Positions 24,443 through 35,329 of a stretch of DNA of 64,000 nucleotides are shown here, piece after piece. The stretch comes from Echinometra lucunter (lineage: Eukaryota > Echinodermata > Echinoidea > Camarodonta > Echinometridae), in NCBI GenBank assembly GCA_029962745.1, contig CM057165.1, positions 25,527,882 to 25,591,881 of the forward strand, written 5' to 3'. Both the position numbers and the translations under genes were made by a program. The notes beneath the pieces are model-generated. The model did no database searches and was not told where the DNA came from. It saw only the letters and a program-made list of their open reading frames with translations. Every line of letters starts with the position of its first letter. The first letter of the stretch is position 1.

Positions 24443-25451
24443 CCCGGGGGGGGGGGGGGGGGTGGGGGGGGGTCACTCTCCAAATGGCCTGCTACGCACC
24501 CGCGTCCAGAAAAAGCGTCGAAAAGGGTCCCGTTTCAGGCACTCAGGCGTCGTCGACGTCTTTGGCAAAAAGGGTTGCTTTTCAGCACCATTCGCTTGTA
24601 AATCGCCTCTTAGGGTCGCCTTTTCTCACTCTTCACGCCATTTAGGGTTGTTAATTTGGTTATGCAGATTACGCCATTTAGAGGTGCAAATTTAAGTAGA
24701 TCCCTACGCGATTTAGGGTTGAAATTTGGGCAAATTTGAGCAGACCTATGCCATTAACAGATTCCAGCATTTATAGAGAGTTATGTTATGAATTACAGAG
24801 CGCACCAGATGATGGTAGACGGGTTGATGTCGTCATAAGTAGATCTGGTAGATCACGCAAGCACATTTCCTATACGTGCGAAGCTGTGCTGTGAATTCTC
24901 AGTTTTAAGTGTATAGATCTACTCCCTGACACTAATCCTCTTCATGGTTCAGCCTATTTGAGTGTAGGAAGCCTGACCAAGAACAACACAGTAACTGGTC
25001 TGGTATGGATTCCATTTTTTCAATTTTTGATAAAATTGGTAAAACGAATGGTAAGTGATGCATCAGTCAGTCAAGGAAAGCAACATTTTCCACTTGCATT
25101 CATTAATTAAAAGATGGCTATTCAAAGTGGCCAAGAGAGGTGTCCTTGAGAGTATATGTTGGCCTGTTACTTTCAATGAATTAAAAAAATGGAATTCATA
25201 CCTGTTGGATTTAACATCAATTTAACATCAGTCATCAATATGGTATCAAATTAATCGATTTCAATGTTTACGCCATTTAGGGTATCAAATTAGGGGATTT
25301 CCCTGTTCACGCCACTTAGGGTGGCTTTTCTCATGGGTTACGCCGTTTAGGGTTGCAAATTTGGTTAATGTAGTTACGCCATTTAGGGTGCATTTCTGAG
25401 GTTGTCGGACACGAGTGGGTAGCAGGTCATGTGGAGAGTGACCCCCCCGGG
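24443..25451. mobile_element. Non-autonomous DNA transposon, 8-bp TSD, iterated GCCATTTAGGG
   Basis: Left end CCCGGGGGG... then GTCACTCTCCAAATGGCC; right end CATGTGGAGAGTGACCCCCC then CGGG, inverted over about 45 bp apart from poly-G length. Perfect 8-bp duplications AGCTGAAG at 24435-24442 and 25452-25459. About seven ACGCCATTTAGGG-like units lie inside, near 24635-24715 and 25268-25390. Superfamily not assigned. Confidence 0.82.
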
Positions 25452-25780
25452 AGCTGAAGGTGCGGTCCAAAGATTAAATTTCAGTCGCCATTCAGTCGTC
25501 GTTGTGAACACGTACACCACCCCCCCCCCCTCCCCCATCTAGCTATAGGGGCGACACTGCACTGGTGCCGTTAGGTTATATCGGGAGGATGAAACAAGGC
25601 AATCGAGGGAGGAGATGGTAAGGAGAGCTTACAACTGTTCGCACATTTTGGGTCTATTTGCATGCCTCAATTCTCCCCCCCCCCTTCCCCCTCACTCTCA
25701 CTCTCTCGTTTCCTTTCCCTTTTCTCTTGCCAACATTTCTGTGCATAGATAGGTCATATTGGTTCATGCCTTTGAATTAA

Positions 25781-26075
25781 AGGGGTCCCGGAATGTTTTT
25801 GGAGTGGGGGGGGGGGGGGGGGGGGGGGGGGCTCGGACACCCAAACAGGCTACTGGGTCTAAGGGACGGAGTTCCTAGTTCCTATAGCTGTGAAAAACTT
25901 GGGTTTTAGTGGTTTTTGCGAGCCTATGAGCAATTTGAATTTTAAGTTTTACAATTTATATTTTGTTCTTATCCTTTCTCTTTTTCCTTTTTTCCTTTTA
26001 AATTGTGTGTGCGTGTGTGTGTGTGTGTGGGGGGGGGGGGACTGCAGCCCCCAGATCCCGCTTCTGCGGCCCCTG
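25781..26075. mobile_element. MITE with AGGGG(T/C)CC ends, copy 1
   Basis: Left end AGGGGTCCCGGAATG, long poly-G run, right end TTCTGCGGCCCCTG. Flanks share GAATTA. Related copies are at 27597-27810 and 49663-49872. Confidence 0.65.
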
Positions 26076-26143
26076 AATTACAGTTGAGTTTACATCAAAT
26101 ATCCTAATCAAAATCTAAAAAAATCTCGGGACGGTGCAGTTTT

Positions 26144-26145
26144 CG

Positions 26146-26192
<47 letters not shown>

Positions 26193-26193
26193 G
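26144..26193. repeat. (GTT)n microsatellite
   Basis: About 16 GTT units, no gene nearby. Between here and 26900 only AT-rich intergenic DNA and a possible foldback (26489-26706, GGTGGCGCCAGGG / TAGTGCCACCTC) are visible. Confidence 0.95.
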
Positions 26194-26910
26194 CAGTACG
26201 TCATACTGAATTTATTGTTATAGTTATTCGTTTCTTATTCAAGCTCGAATATTTACATCAATCTCTTTCATCTAAACCTTTCTTATTTTGTATAATGAAG
26301 GCAATATCACGAAACAATACTATTGTTTTTTCATAGTTTTGAGGTCTATTTAATCTGTTCTATAAAATCTAAAAATAAAAGACATTGTCCAAATTTAGGA
26401 ACATCTGAAGTTGAATATTTATCGTCGATATGTCACAATCACATCGTCATGGCATGTTTTTTGAAGACACCATGATATATTCAGTCAAGGGTGGCGCCAG
26501 GGTATTTTGATAAGGGGAGGGGAGATTTTTTTCTGATTTTAAACCTTGGCCCAAAGGTACGTTTTAAATGGACAAATAGGGACATAAAGTTCCATGACCC
26601 TGCCCTCTCTTCCCCATATACTCTTCTTTCTTCTTCTTCTTCTTGTTTTCAGATTACTTGAAAATTATTATGGGCGGCTACCCCTGCCCCCCTGTAGTGC
26701 CACCTCTGCATGCAATAAATAAACGTTTTACTTAATTATTTTGTCAAAGGAAAACTAAAACGAAACCATTTCTTTTCGCTCGAGTTAGGCGATTAATAAA
26801 ATATTGAAAATATAATTGTTTTCCTGTGCTTATTCGTCGTATCAGATACTGAAATAATTCATTAACATTTTTTTATAAAAATAGAAGAGAAAATGTTGAT
26901 CCATCATCAT

Positions 26911-27005
26911 GTTCCCCCTCCTCCTCCTCCTCCTCCTTCTACTCCTCCTCCTCCTCCTCCTCCTCCTCCTCCTCCTCCTTCTCCTTCTTCTTCCTTTTCT
27001 TCTTC

Positions 27006-27037
<32 letters not shown>

Positions 27038-27182
27038 CTTCTTCTTCTTCTTCTTCTTCTTCTTCTTCTTCTTCTTCTTCTTCTTCTTCTTCTTCTTCTT
27101 CTTCTTCTTCTCTTCTTCTTCTTCTTCTCTTCATTCACTTCTTCTTCTTCTTCCCCTTTTTCTTCTTCTCCTTTCCTCCTTC
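26911..27182. repeat. (CTC)n/(CTT)n microsatellite, about 270 bp
   Basis: Mixed CTC then CTT units, 160 bp downstream of the sulfotransferase stop codon. Frames through it give only simple homopolymers. Confidence 0.95.
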
Positions 27183-27344
27183 CCTTAGTTTCCAATTTTT
27201 CGAAAGGGGCAGCCCATATTCGCTCACATTCCTGCCACGAAAGTTATATCGATGTCTTAGTAATATTCATGTATACATTTCATCTGCGCTTTTTACCTGT
27301 AAATAAGTTTCTTGGAATGTAGTACGAATTTTAAGAAACTGATA

Positions 27345-30300
27345 TTATTCATATGTAAACTTAATATCAGCGTCACCCATCTTGCATTTGTACCATTCAT
27401 CGAATGCTTCGTTCTGTGCTACGGTGAAGAAGTTCTTCCAACGACCGATTTTTCCTGCATGAGTTTGTAAAAAGAAAATGATCAAACATAGGATTAGTGA
27501 AATGCAAACTTATCTGTTACTATGGGTATCCTTATTCTCATATAATGACTTTCGTGCACAAAAAAAAAATTGTGAGGCTAATTATCACTGTATATGCAGG
27601 GGTCCCGGAACGTTCTTTTTTCTTCTTGGGGTGGAGGGGGGGGGGGTTGAGCGGAGCCCCGTGTAGCCCTTGAGGCTTTTTTAGGGGGGGGGGGGTGCAA
27701 GCCTACATGAAATGAGCAATTAACAATTTAGATATTATTATTACACATGTATTTTTAAGCCGAAAATGTGGGCCTGCAGGCCCCCCCCCCCCCCATTTCC
27801 GCGGCCCCTGTATAGGGAGGGGATGGGGCGGCCCTTTCCGTATAAGATATAAAAAGGTTCAATTTTGCACCCTTCAAATGCAACACTGGGAGTTCCTTTA
27901 TGGGTACAACTACTTTGCACCCTAAGAAGCGTTTTGAACCGTTAAGGGTGCAGTGAGCTACATTTTGCACCCTTAAAGGGTGCAGAGTTGAATCCTTTAG
28001 GGAAAAGTGCAAATTTGCACCCTTTTCAATGCAAGAATGTCTGCACCCCTAAAGGTGCAACGTTGCACCTTTAAGGGTGCAGACGGGCATTGGCGGGTGC
28101 AAACAAGTACAAAAGGCTGCATCTTTCCACCTTTTTCATGTAGGGTGCAAGATTCGCCCCCAAAAGGCGCTGCCAGTGCTGCATTTAGGGTACAAAACCG
28201 AACCTTAATTCTAGGTGTGCGGGGGAAATAGCACCTTTATTAAGGAATGTATACTGTCCTGCGTTTCCCACGAGGTTCTCTTGTCCACTCTCTGCCATTT
28301 TCTGATATCTTTCTCTTTGAGCATCGATGTGACTGAGCTCAACAACACGCTGTAAAATTTCTTCTGATATTGGATGACCGATGCCTGATGCTATCTTCTG
28401 AATGCTCTTCAATGGTTCCTTTTCGGATATAAACATAGGAAATATGTTTTTGTTTTTTTGTTGTTTTTTTTTGCCAAGCAGTTGATCAGGGAACAATAAA
28501 ACAAACAAACAAAACAAAAACAAACAAATAAACAATCGGAGGGGTTATTCCAGAAGATAGCTTTCAGAACTAGTCTTTTCAATAAATTTTGCGCTGGTTG
28601 GTTTCGTTTAATATTATGAGCACATTAAATTTATCACAAATTATGGGGGAAATGGTTGAGCAGGAGTGGAAGGCCTAATTTCACTCTAACCATTGATAAC
28701 TTGGATGTTTCAGCCTTAAAGAGTGGACAAAACTCACCGATAACCCGTTTCAATCAAAGGTAGAGTCTGCAAGCAATTCTAATTTCAACATATTGTAATA
28801 TATTATGTGTTAGAAATGGCTGAACGTTTACATAGACTATAACGGTTTAGCTCTACTTTTGTAGTGCATAATGATGTTTTTTCTCGAGACAAATCTCTTT
28901 ACCTTCTTAAGATCTTCATAGAAAACAAATGTCATATTCTCGTGATCTCTCAGCTTCCAGAACTGACGGACATGGTCCGGCCAAGAACCCCAATTCATTG
29001 CTGATGATCAATTTTGAAGAAGAATAAGAGGAAGAAGAAGAAGAAGAAGAAGAAGAAGAAGAAGAAGAAGAAGAAGAAGAAGAAGAAGAAGAAGAAGAAG
29101 AAGAAGAAGAAGAAGAAGAAGAAGAAGAAGAAGAAGAAGAAGAAGAAGAAGAAGAAGAAGAAGAAGAAGAAGAAGAAGAAGAAGAAGAAGAAGAAGAAGA
29201 AGAAGAAGAAAAGAGCGATGAAGAAGAAGAGGAAGAAGAAGAAAAAGAGAACGAAGAAGAAGAAAACCGGATGAAATAGTCTAATATAATGTCTAATAAT
29301 AGTAATGATGATAATAATAATAAAAATACGGAGAATAATGTCGAACATTTTTCTACACGAAGGTTTTTCAACTTGATTTGAGTCGACCAAACCATCGTAT
29401 ACATACACTTTGTTGATACACGCCCTATGACATGTATTTTTCTTTAAAATTTTGTTAGAAGTTAAGCCTGTAATCCTTGACTAGAGCGATAAACAATACT
29501 TTTGACAAACATCAAAAGCAAAATATTCTGTCACAACTCACAAACCATCAGTAGGGCTAGAATAAACTGCAAATCAACTGCAACATATAGCCCTAAAAGA
29601 TGGACAGAATCTTCTTTTAAATTGATAAGTAGGTAAGTAAATTACTTGTAAAACTATGTTATTCATAATTTCATAGCGGATAAAGGGTGGGGAGCAGGGG
29701 CGAGCGGGGCACCTTTCAAGTGGCGCAATATATTGTTTAGAGAAGAGGCGCAGATTTCATGTTCGGTGGTTCCGTTTTATGTGTGATGGCTAGCTCCGAT
29801 TTCAATTACGCAGCCCATAGCAGCAGCGATTTCTGCGCTATTTGAAAATAAGGAATGGAGTGCCAGTGCCACCCCTGGATGCGCCATTGATTTTTTTTTT
29901 TTTTTTTTACTGGATTACCGCATCTGGATATATCGTTCCCATTGTTTAATCAGCAAATCGCTGAAGAGTAACTGCAAACATATACAAGTCTGCACCACAA
30001 TAACACCTCCGTTTATTGTTGATGGTTGCATAATGCATAATTCCATAATTCCAAGTATATGTAATAGCCAAATAATAATTGTTTTCGTTATAATCTTATA
30101 TCAGGTTACGTTTGGGTAATTACTGTAGTTCATGAATTCCTCTATTGCTTTATCCATAGTTAGCGAATAGACAGGGTCATCTTTGACGAACTCGAACCAG
30201 GATAAGACCGAGTCCTTGGGATTGCGCGCCACGTAGACCACCTATAATCCCAAAGCAAAAGAATAAAAAAGATTCATGGTAAAATACATATACACAAGAA

Positions 30301-31696
30301 GCTAATACATACTCTTAGAAAAGTTGGTTAAAAATCTTCAGGTTGGTTAAAATATGAACCTATACCAATATTATTGTTGCATGGTTAAACCAAATTTGTA
30401 TGTAAAACATATTGGATATACTAGTATATTCTTTTAGCCAACAATTGGTAGGTTCATATTTTAACCAACCCAAAAAAATTTCTGAGAGTGAATACAGGCA
30501 GGGTCAAAATAAATTTCAAAGCAACGGTGATCAGTGCAGTGGCTGGTGACAGTCATTTCCCCTATATATGCCCACGGGATTTCTATATAGACTGATAACC
30601 CATGATATTGACAGCATGACTAACGGGGTATATATAATATGACCTACGTTAATTATACAGCCCACGGGCATGAAAATATCGATCTCATTGCACTTCAGAA
30701 AAGTTTAGGAACGCAAAACCGATCTTATGAACCCTCAACAAAAGTTCCCAGAAGGCCCTCCAGACCATATCGTGCCATTGCTGTGCATGGGCCTGCTGTG
30801 TCTGATAAAACGATCATATAATTTTTTTAGAAGGACATTCTCTTCATTGACCTTGCTGTTTTGCTGAAACATCCCATCAAACGTGCCAAAAATAGAGGAC
30901 AAACCTTAGATTGAAGGATATCCTCAGGCAGAAGGTCTAGGGTTAAATGATCAAGCATCACCCTGGGTGAAGGCGCTCTCTCGACAGTGTCCAAGAATGG
31001 AGTCATGTCTACAGGATGCAACTTCTCTTCTTCCCTGGTGACAGGAAACGGTTGATCCATGTTGATCATCTCCACGGTGGAGGAATAAAGGGATCTGTTG
31101 ATTTTATCTGGATCACCATTGCTGAGAATGAGACCAACGATCTCCATCACCCAGTGCGTCCCTGATCCGATTAAAGATTAAGAAAACTATCACAACTCTA
31201 AATGTACTTGTAATCAAAATAATATTTCCATACAATAATTATTGGCCTATGTAGTCTTGAAGATTCCGTTTAATTTTGATAGCTCATGCAATGCGGATTG
31301 ATCAAAACAAACAGATTGTGTTGTCGGGGTTAAATTAGAGGATTCCAAGAACAAAATCATGACAATGAGAACTTCCATATAGTTTTTAAAAAATAAAAAT
31401 AAAAAAAGGAAGGGCGGGGAACCAGGAGATCAAGAACTATACATTTGCAAAGTGTTTTCTCCTGGCACGATGCATGCATGGATATCAATTATAATATCCT
31501 TCGTCTTTCTTGTCGAGTGACTAATACCATGCAATAGCTAATTTTTACCTGCTTTTGGAAATGACAAAAGCCAAATATCATCTGGTCGCACTGTCAATGT
31601 CCTCAACATATCGATACTAGAATCCAAAACAAAGTTGGGATACATCACTCCTTTATATGCATGTCGCATACGAATGAATGGAAAGTTTTCAGCCAT
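27345..31696 (-). CDS. Cytosolic sulfotransferase (SULT family), complete, 6 coding exons, 304 aa
   Basis: SULTs move the sulfonate group from PAPS to hydroxyl or amine groups of small molecules such as steroids and phenols. Exons: 31696-31549, 31161-30905, 30241-30124, 29000-28903, 28418-28235, 27454-27345; 915 nt with consistent phase. Order of motifs: [15 protein letters not shown] (PAPS loop, split by intron 1), [15 protein letters not shown] (catalytic His), [18 protein letters not shown] (3'-phosphate site), [33 protein letters not shown] and [20 protein letters not shown]. Length is close to the usual about 295. Deviations: the Lys usually two before the catalytic His is Leu, and the usual RKG is NKG. 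An acceptor ends exactly at the ATG, so the 5' UTR is on an upstream exon. Substrate and subfamily cannot be set. Confidence 0.94.
27597..27810. mobile_element. MITE with CAGGGG ends, copy 2
   Basis: Left end CAGGGGTCCCGGAACG and right end TTTCCGCGGCCCCTG around poly-G and poly-C runs, in the last intron of the sulfotransferase gene. Confidence 0.7.
27866..28150. repeat. Cluster of GCACCCTT / AAGGGTGC units
   Basis: About ten copies in both orientations, including TTGCACCCTTAAAGGGTGCA and CCTAAAGGTGCAACGTTGCA, able to form several hairpins. It sits in the last sulfotransferase intron, beginning about 85 bp past the exon 5 donor. No end structure was identified. Confidence 0.75.
29011..29275. 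repeat. (AAG)n microsatellite next to a sulfotransferase acceptor
   Basis: Almost pure AAG for about 240 bp. In the minus-strand gene it reads (CTT)n and ends about 12 nt upstream of the exon 4 acceptor (29001-29006). Confidence 0.95.
30311..30489. mobile_element. Foldback MITE with ACTCTNAGAAA ends
   Basis: Left ACTCTTAGAAAAGTTGGTTA and right end (reverse complement) ACTCTCAGAAATTTTTTTGG, both followed by GGTTGGTTAAAATATGAACC. Lies in a sulfotransferase intron between exons 2 and 3. Confidence 0.7.
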
Positions 31697-33078
31697 CTGC
31701 AAAAATTCATAGAGTGAAAAATATATACATCTCAGGTTAACAGGGGGAACTGTAAATTATAATTTTAAGGTCCTCTCATTTTTCTGATCCTTTATTTTGT
31801 TTATATATTTGTTATATTAAGGAAACGACCGGAGGAGAAAAGAGGTTGAAAACATGGTATGAACTATGAAGAATAATCGAGAACATGACAGTATAATACT
31901 GGGGCGAAGTCAAGGCTTACCTTTATACCATGTATACAGAATCGTATATATACAGCGATGTCGACACGGACATAATGATGCAAAATATACAGTATGCTGA
32001 ACGCTGTCCAAAAACTGATACCACATGCAAGAGAGTGAAGCAGGAGTACCGTGATGAGATCAGTCTGTTGACATCGAATTCGATAGATATATCTGGTCAG
32101 AAAATATATAACATAGCCGTATGCCTGCTGAATGATTGTTATCTCAACGCACATAGTGAGCTTTGCTCCCATTATTGATCAGATATGTTGATCTTATCAT
32201 CAACTCTGCAAAAGATTCAATCTGAGAATTGTACGTTGACTGATAATATCCAGCACAGACTTCAGACTTTGAACAAGGATGTTCCTATTGAAGGATGGAG
32301 GTGATCTGTATAAACTACGAGGCACTGACTTCAAAAGTTATACGCAAAATGCAATGGTAAAAATATTTTTAAAATCTGACAGAAATGTGTACTAGTATTT
32401 TGTTCCTTCGAACGTGTTAAACGTTTATAAAGTTTATACAGATGTACTAACTTTGCGGACTATACATTTCAAAACAAAGTTGAAAAACTTGCAAAGTACA
32501 AAATTACACTAAGATATCCGCTCGTTCGTTTCGTTCAAACGTTTTGACTAAAATGACGTCTCAACATAAGCTCCCCCAACCTTCTGTCTTGACATCATCA
32601 TAAATGAGGATGTAACAGTTGTGCGTATACAATATGAAAAAAAAGGACAAAATGTTTGATGCGGAATCAAGAAAGTTCAGATTGTTTCAACAGTCAGGAA
32701 AAACCATTATATCCAACTCTTGTCTAACTCTCAGAGATCCGGTCAGAGATACTAATTAGGCTTATCTCTAGCTCTAGCTCTGTGAGCATTCTCAGAGTGG
32801 ATTCATAAATCCTACTCTGAGCATTCTCATCTTCCGCCCTCAACGACAGGTGGTGTTTACGACTGACGTCGAACGAACGCAGACTGAGAATTCGACCTGC
32901 AAAATTTTAGGGTAAGAAATAGATCTACTAATTCTATAAAATTTTCCCTGGTATGGTTGAATTTTTTCTTATTATACGAAAAATATTTTAATGTAATTTC
33001 TTTGCTAGCTTGTACGTAACCGTTTAATTTCGTCGACTTTACCTTCGCTCAAGATCAAGACAGGTTGACCTGGACTCT

Positions 33079-33126
33079 GGAGGTAACCCTACGGGTCTCC
33101 GCCGCGGCGGAGCCCGGTAGGGTTAA
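33079..33126. repeat. GC-rich palindrome
   Basis: GGTAACCCTACGGGTCTCC and its near reverse complement GGAGCCCGGTAGGGTTAACC flank a perfect TCCGCCGCGGCGGA core. Embedded in otherwise AT-rich DNA upstream of the sulfotransferase. Confidence 0.75.
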
Positions 33127-33129
33127 CCT

Positions 33130-33925
33130 GGAGGTTGACCAGCGACACGGAGGTGGAGCCAGGCTAGGCCCCACCCGTCATGCCCGTAGCCGTAGGTCAA
33201 AACGGCGCTTTGAATAGCGAAACTAATTGCTGACACGAACGCGAAATGCATTGACTTAGATCTTCTGTAATAGAGAAGAAAAGTTTTGATTTTACTTACC
33301 AGCAATGTTCCTGATGACCTGAGGCTCTCAATTTTCCTCTTTCTGCTTCATACATGTCATATCTGATGAATGAAGTGAAAATGGTGAATTTTAAGAAAAA
33401 AACACTGACGCTTATCGGACTCGTAGGTCGACAGCTTTCCGTTGAGTAACACACACAAAAGCATGCTATGCAGTTTCGGTACAGACTTGTTGCTTTTGCA
33501 GGATGAGGTCAATTCATTGACCGAGTACACAGGATGAGTGCTAGGCCCGAGCTGAGCCGGCCTGACCGTGTAACTTGGGCGTTGTGCTGAGCTGAGCACT
33601 CATCCTGTGTACTCAGTTAATGAATAAACTCACTTATCACAAAATGCAACAATTCTTAGTCAAAGAATTAGCTCATGCATTAAGTAAAATCTCTAGACTC
33701 TACTCAAGAGAAATATGAATTATCCCGGTGGTTTAGGCTAAAGTTATTTAGGAAACCACCCATTCCTTGCTTTGGCTTTGACAAACTTTGTTTGTTTGTA
33801 TATGCGCACTTGTGACTGTGTGAGTTGTATGTCAAAGTGAATGGAGGGGGAGTGAGGAAACCATTTGCATTGGCCATTGTGTGTGACTGAATGAAGTGCT
33901 GCTGTACAAGGTGAATGGTGGTTAC
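33130..33925 (-). repeat. Long dispersed repeat, copy 2 (inverted relative to 20776-22090)
   Basis: On the minus strand it carries the same ordered blocks as 20776-22090, including GAGAGCCTCAGG, AGGAACATTGCTGGTAAG and TTTCGCGTTCGTGTC. It lies about 1.4 kb upstream of the first coding exon of the sulfotransferase and in the same orientation, so its donor-like site could serve a 5' UTR exon. That role is speculation. Confidence 0.7.
33499..33634. repeat. Foldback with GAGTACACAGGATGAGTG arms, copy 2
   Basis: Left arm GACCGAGTACACAGGATGAG and right arm CTCATCCTGTGTACTCAGTT form a hairpin with about 65 bp between. Related to 21661-21760. Confidence 0.7.
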
Positions 33926-34215
33926 CTTTTTTCATGATAATGCTGTTATCCCTGAAGATATTGTGGCATATTCTTAATCTTATGGACAGGTACAATGTAT
34001 CACAAGACATCAACTTGAACTTTTTCAAGGTCCAAGTATTTGTGACGTAAGCTGTGGCATTGTGCATATTTATGTGGAGGCTGACTACTCACGTTGTTTG
34101 TTGAGGATAGAAATCACTGCAATAATCAACGAATTCTTGGAAAATATTTTCCTTTTACACCCTAGGATGATAAAATCAGGCCCCTAAAGCTCCGCCATTT
34201 TGTCCAGATCCATTA

Positions 34216-34482
34216 GAAGGCCGACCTAAGCATCCATCAATATTTATGAGCAAAAGTGAATAATTCATTTTGTAGGATGATTCCAAGGAGTCGCGTGTAT
34301 TTGTGCATGTTTTAAAACATTACACCCATCAGCTAAAGACATGCACAATGATGCACAATTAATACGCAACAAAGTTCGCATTTAATGCGCATTGAATCAA
34401 AGCATCATAAGAAAAGTGATACGCACCATACGCGCAGTAGATATGAATAATGCAACAAAAACGGGTGCTTAGGTCGGCCTTC
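34216..34482. mobile_element. MITE with GAAGGCCGACCTAAGCA ends
   Basis: Left GAAGGCCGACCTAAGCATCC, right GGGTGCTTAGGTCGGCCTTC, nearly perfect inverted repeats of 20 bp around a 227-bp AT-rich interior. No coding capacity. Confidence 0.75.
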
Positions 34483-35031
34483 AAATGATCTGAAAGAGGC
34501 GGGGCCTAATGCCATTTGCGTAATGATATCCGCACGTGCTGCTTTTCGTCTTGTAAATTTATTATATGTCTATGGATGAACTATGTCCATTCCATTCCTT
34601 CAATAAGATTTAAATCATCTTAATGATGACTGAATTCTGAGAATTACTTCGATTTTAAAAAAAATTTCCTTTGATTTCCTTTGAATTCCTTTTTTGAGTA
34701 AGAAATTTATATTTACACTGTACAAGGCTAATAAAAACAAGGAGAATACTGACATACATTCACAGTATTCATCTGCAGCCATTTATAGAACATGAATATT
34801 AAAATGTTCACAGAGTCCTTACAAGAATTCACTGATGGTCAGTAAATGCACTTCAGTATACTAAAAACATAATAACTTTTGGTAACAAAGTAAACTAAAT
34901 GCGCATTGGTTCCCCTATTGTATCTGAATCTAACATTCTTTCTTTTCTTCTTTTTCTTTAGTATCATCACATTAACCAGAGAGACTCTTGTCTGCTTCAT
35001 ACTTGAGACAAAGTCTTGTGTTGCTGTCACC

Positions 35032-35214
35032 ATGAGTAAGAATCAACCAGAAACCTTTGCCCATGCTCTTCTTCAGCTACTGGACAAACTACCAGGCTTC
35101 AGTGATATCTTTGACGAGGAGACCTTCTACTGGACCTTCCTGGTGTTTGTTCTTTCTACGTTCCTTTTGGCCTATCATCTCTCTCGTAGCATCACTATCA
35201 AAGCTGCTGACTAG
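35032..35214 (+). CDS. Unrecognised 60-residue single-pass membrane protein
   Basis: A 60-residue frame opens with ATG in a good context (CACCATGAG) and ends TAG. It has a short N-terminal part with an amphipathic look (FAHALLQLLDKLPGFSDIF), an acidic DEE, one strong hydrophobic segment at about residues 32-48 (FYWTFLVFVLSTFLLAY) and a basic, polar C-terminal tail. The exon begins after a pyrimidine-rich acceptor at 34960-34961 (TTTCTTTAG), so a 5' UTR exon lies upstream, and AATAAA follows 96 nt after the stop. These signals support a real small gene. I could not place it in a known family; a role should not be assumed. A longer frame open upstream is mostly intron and acceptor tract. Confidence 0.6.
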   Translation: MSKNQPETFAHALLQLLDKLPGFSDIFDEETFYWTFLVFVLSTFLLAYHLSRSITIKAAD

Positions 35215-35309
35215 ATCAGCATGGACAACCTCACAGACAAACTTGACTGGAAGAAAAATTTTAACAGTTGACAATGACATGTCGTAAATGGCATTGGAGG
35301 CTGCTGTGC

Positions 35310-35315
35310 AATAAA
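35310..35315 (+). promoter_or_regulatory. Poly(A) signal AATAAA for the small membrane protein
   Basis: Canonical hexamer 96 nt after the stop codon at 35212-35214. Confidence 0.5.
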
Positions 35316-35329
35316 GGATCTAGTCTTTT

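Noticed and set aside
24443..25451. Internal telomere from repeated TTAGGG
   Set aside because: The units are spaced inside a longer ACGCCATTTAGGG motif and bounded by transposon ends, unlike tandem telomeric repeats.
31930..32178. Overlapping open frames on both strands upstream of the sulfotransferase
   Set aside because: No motif and no splice or start context; consistent with chance frames.
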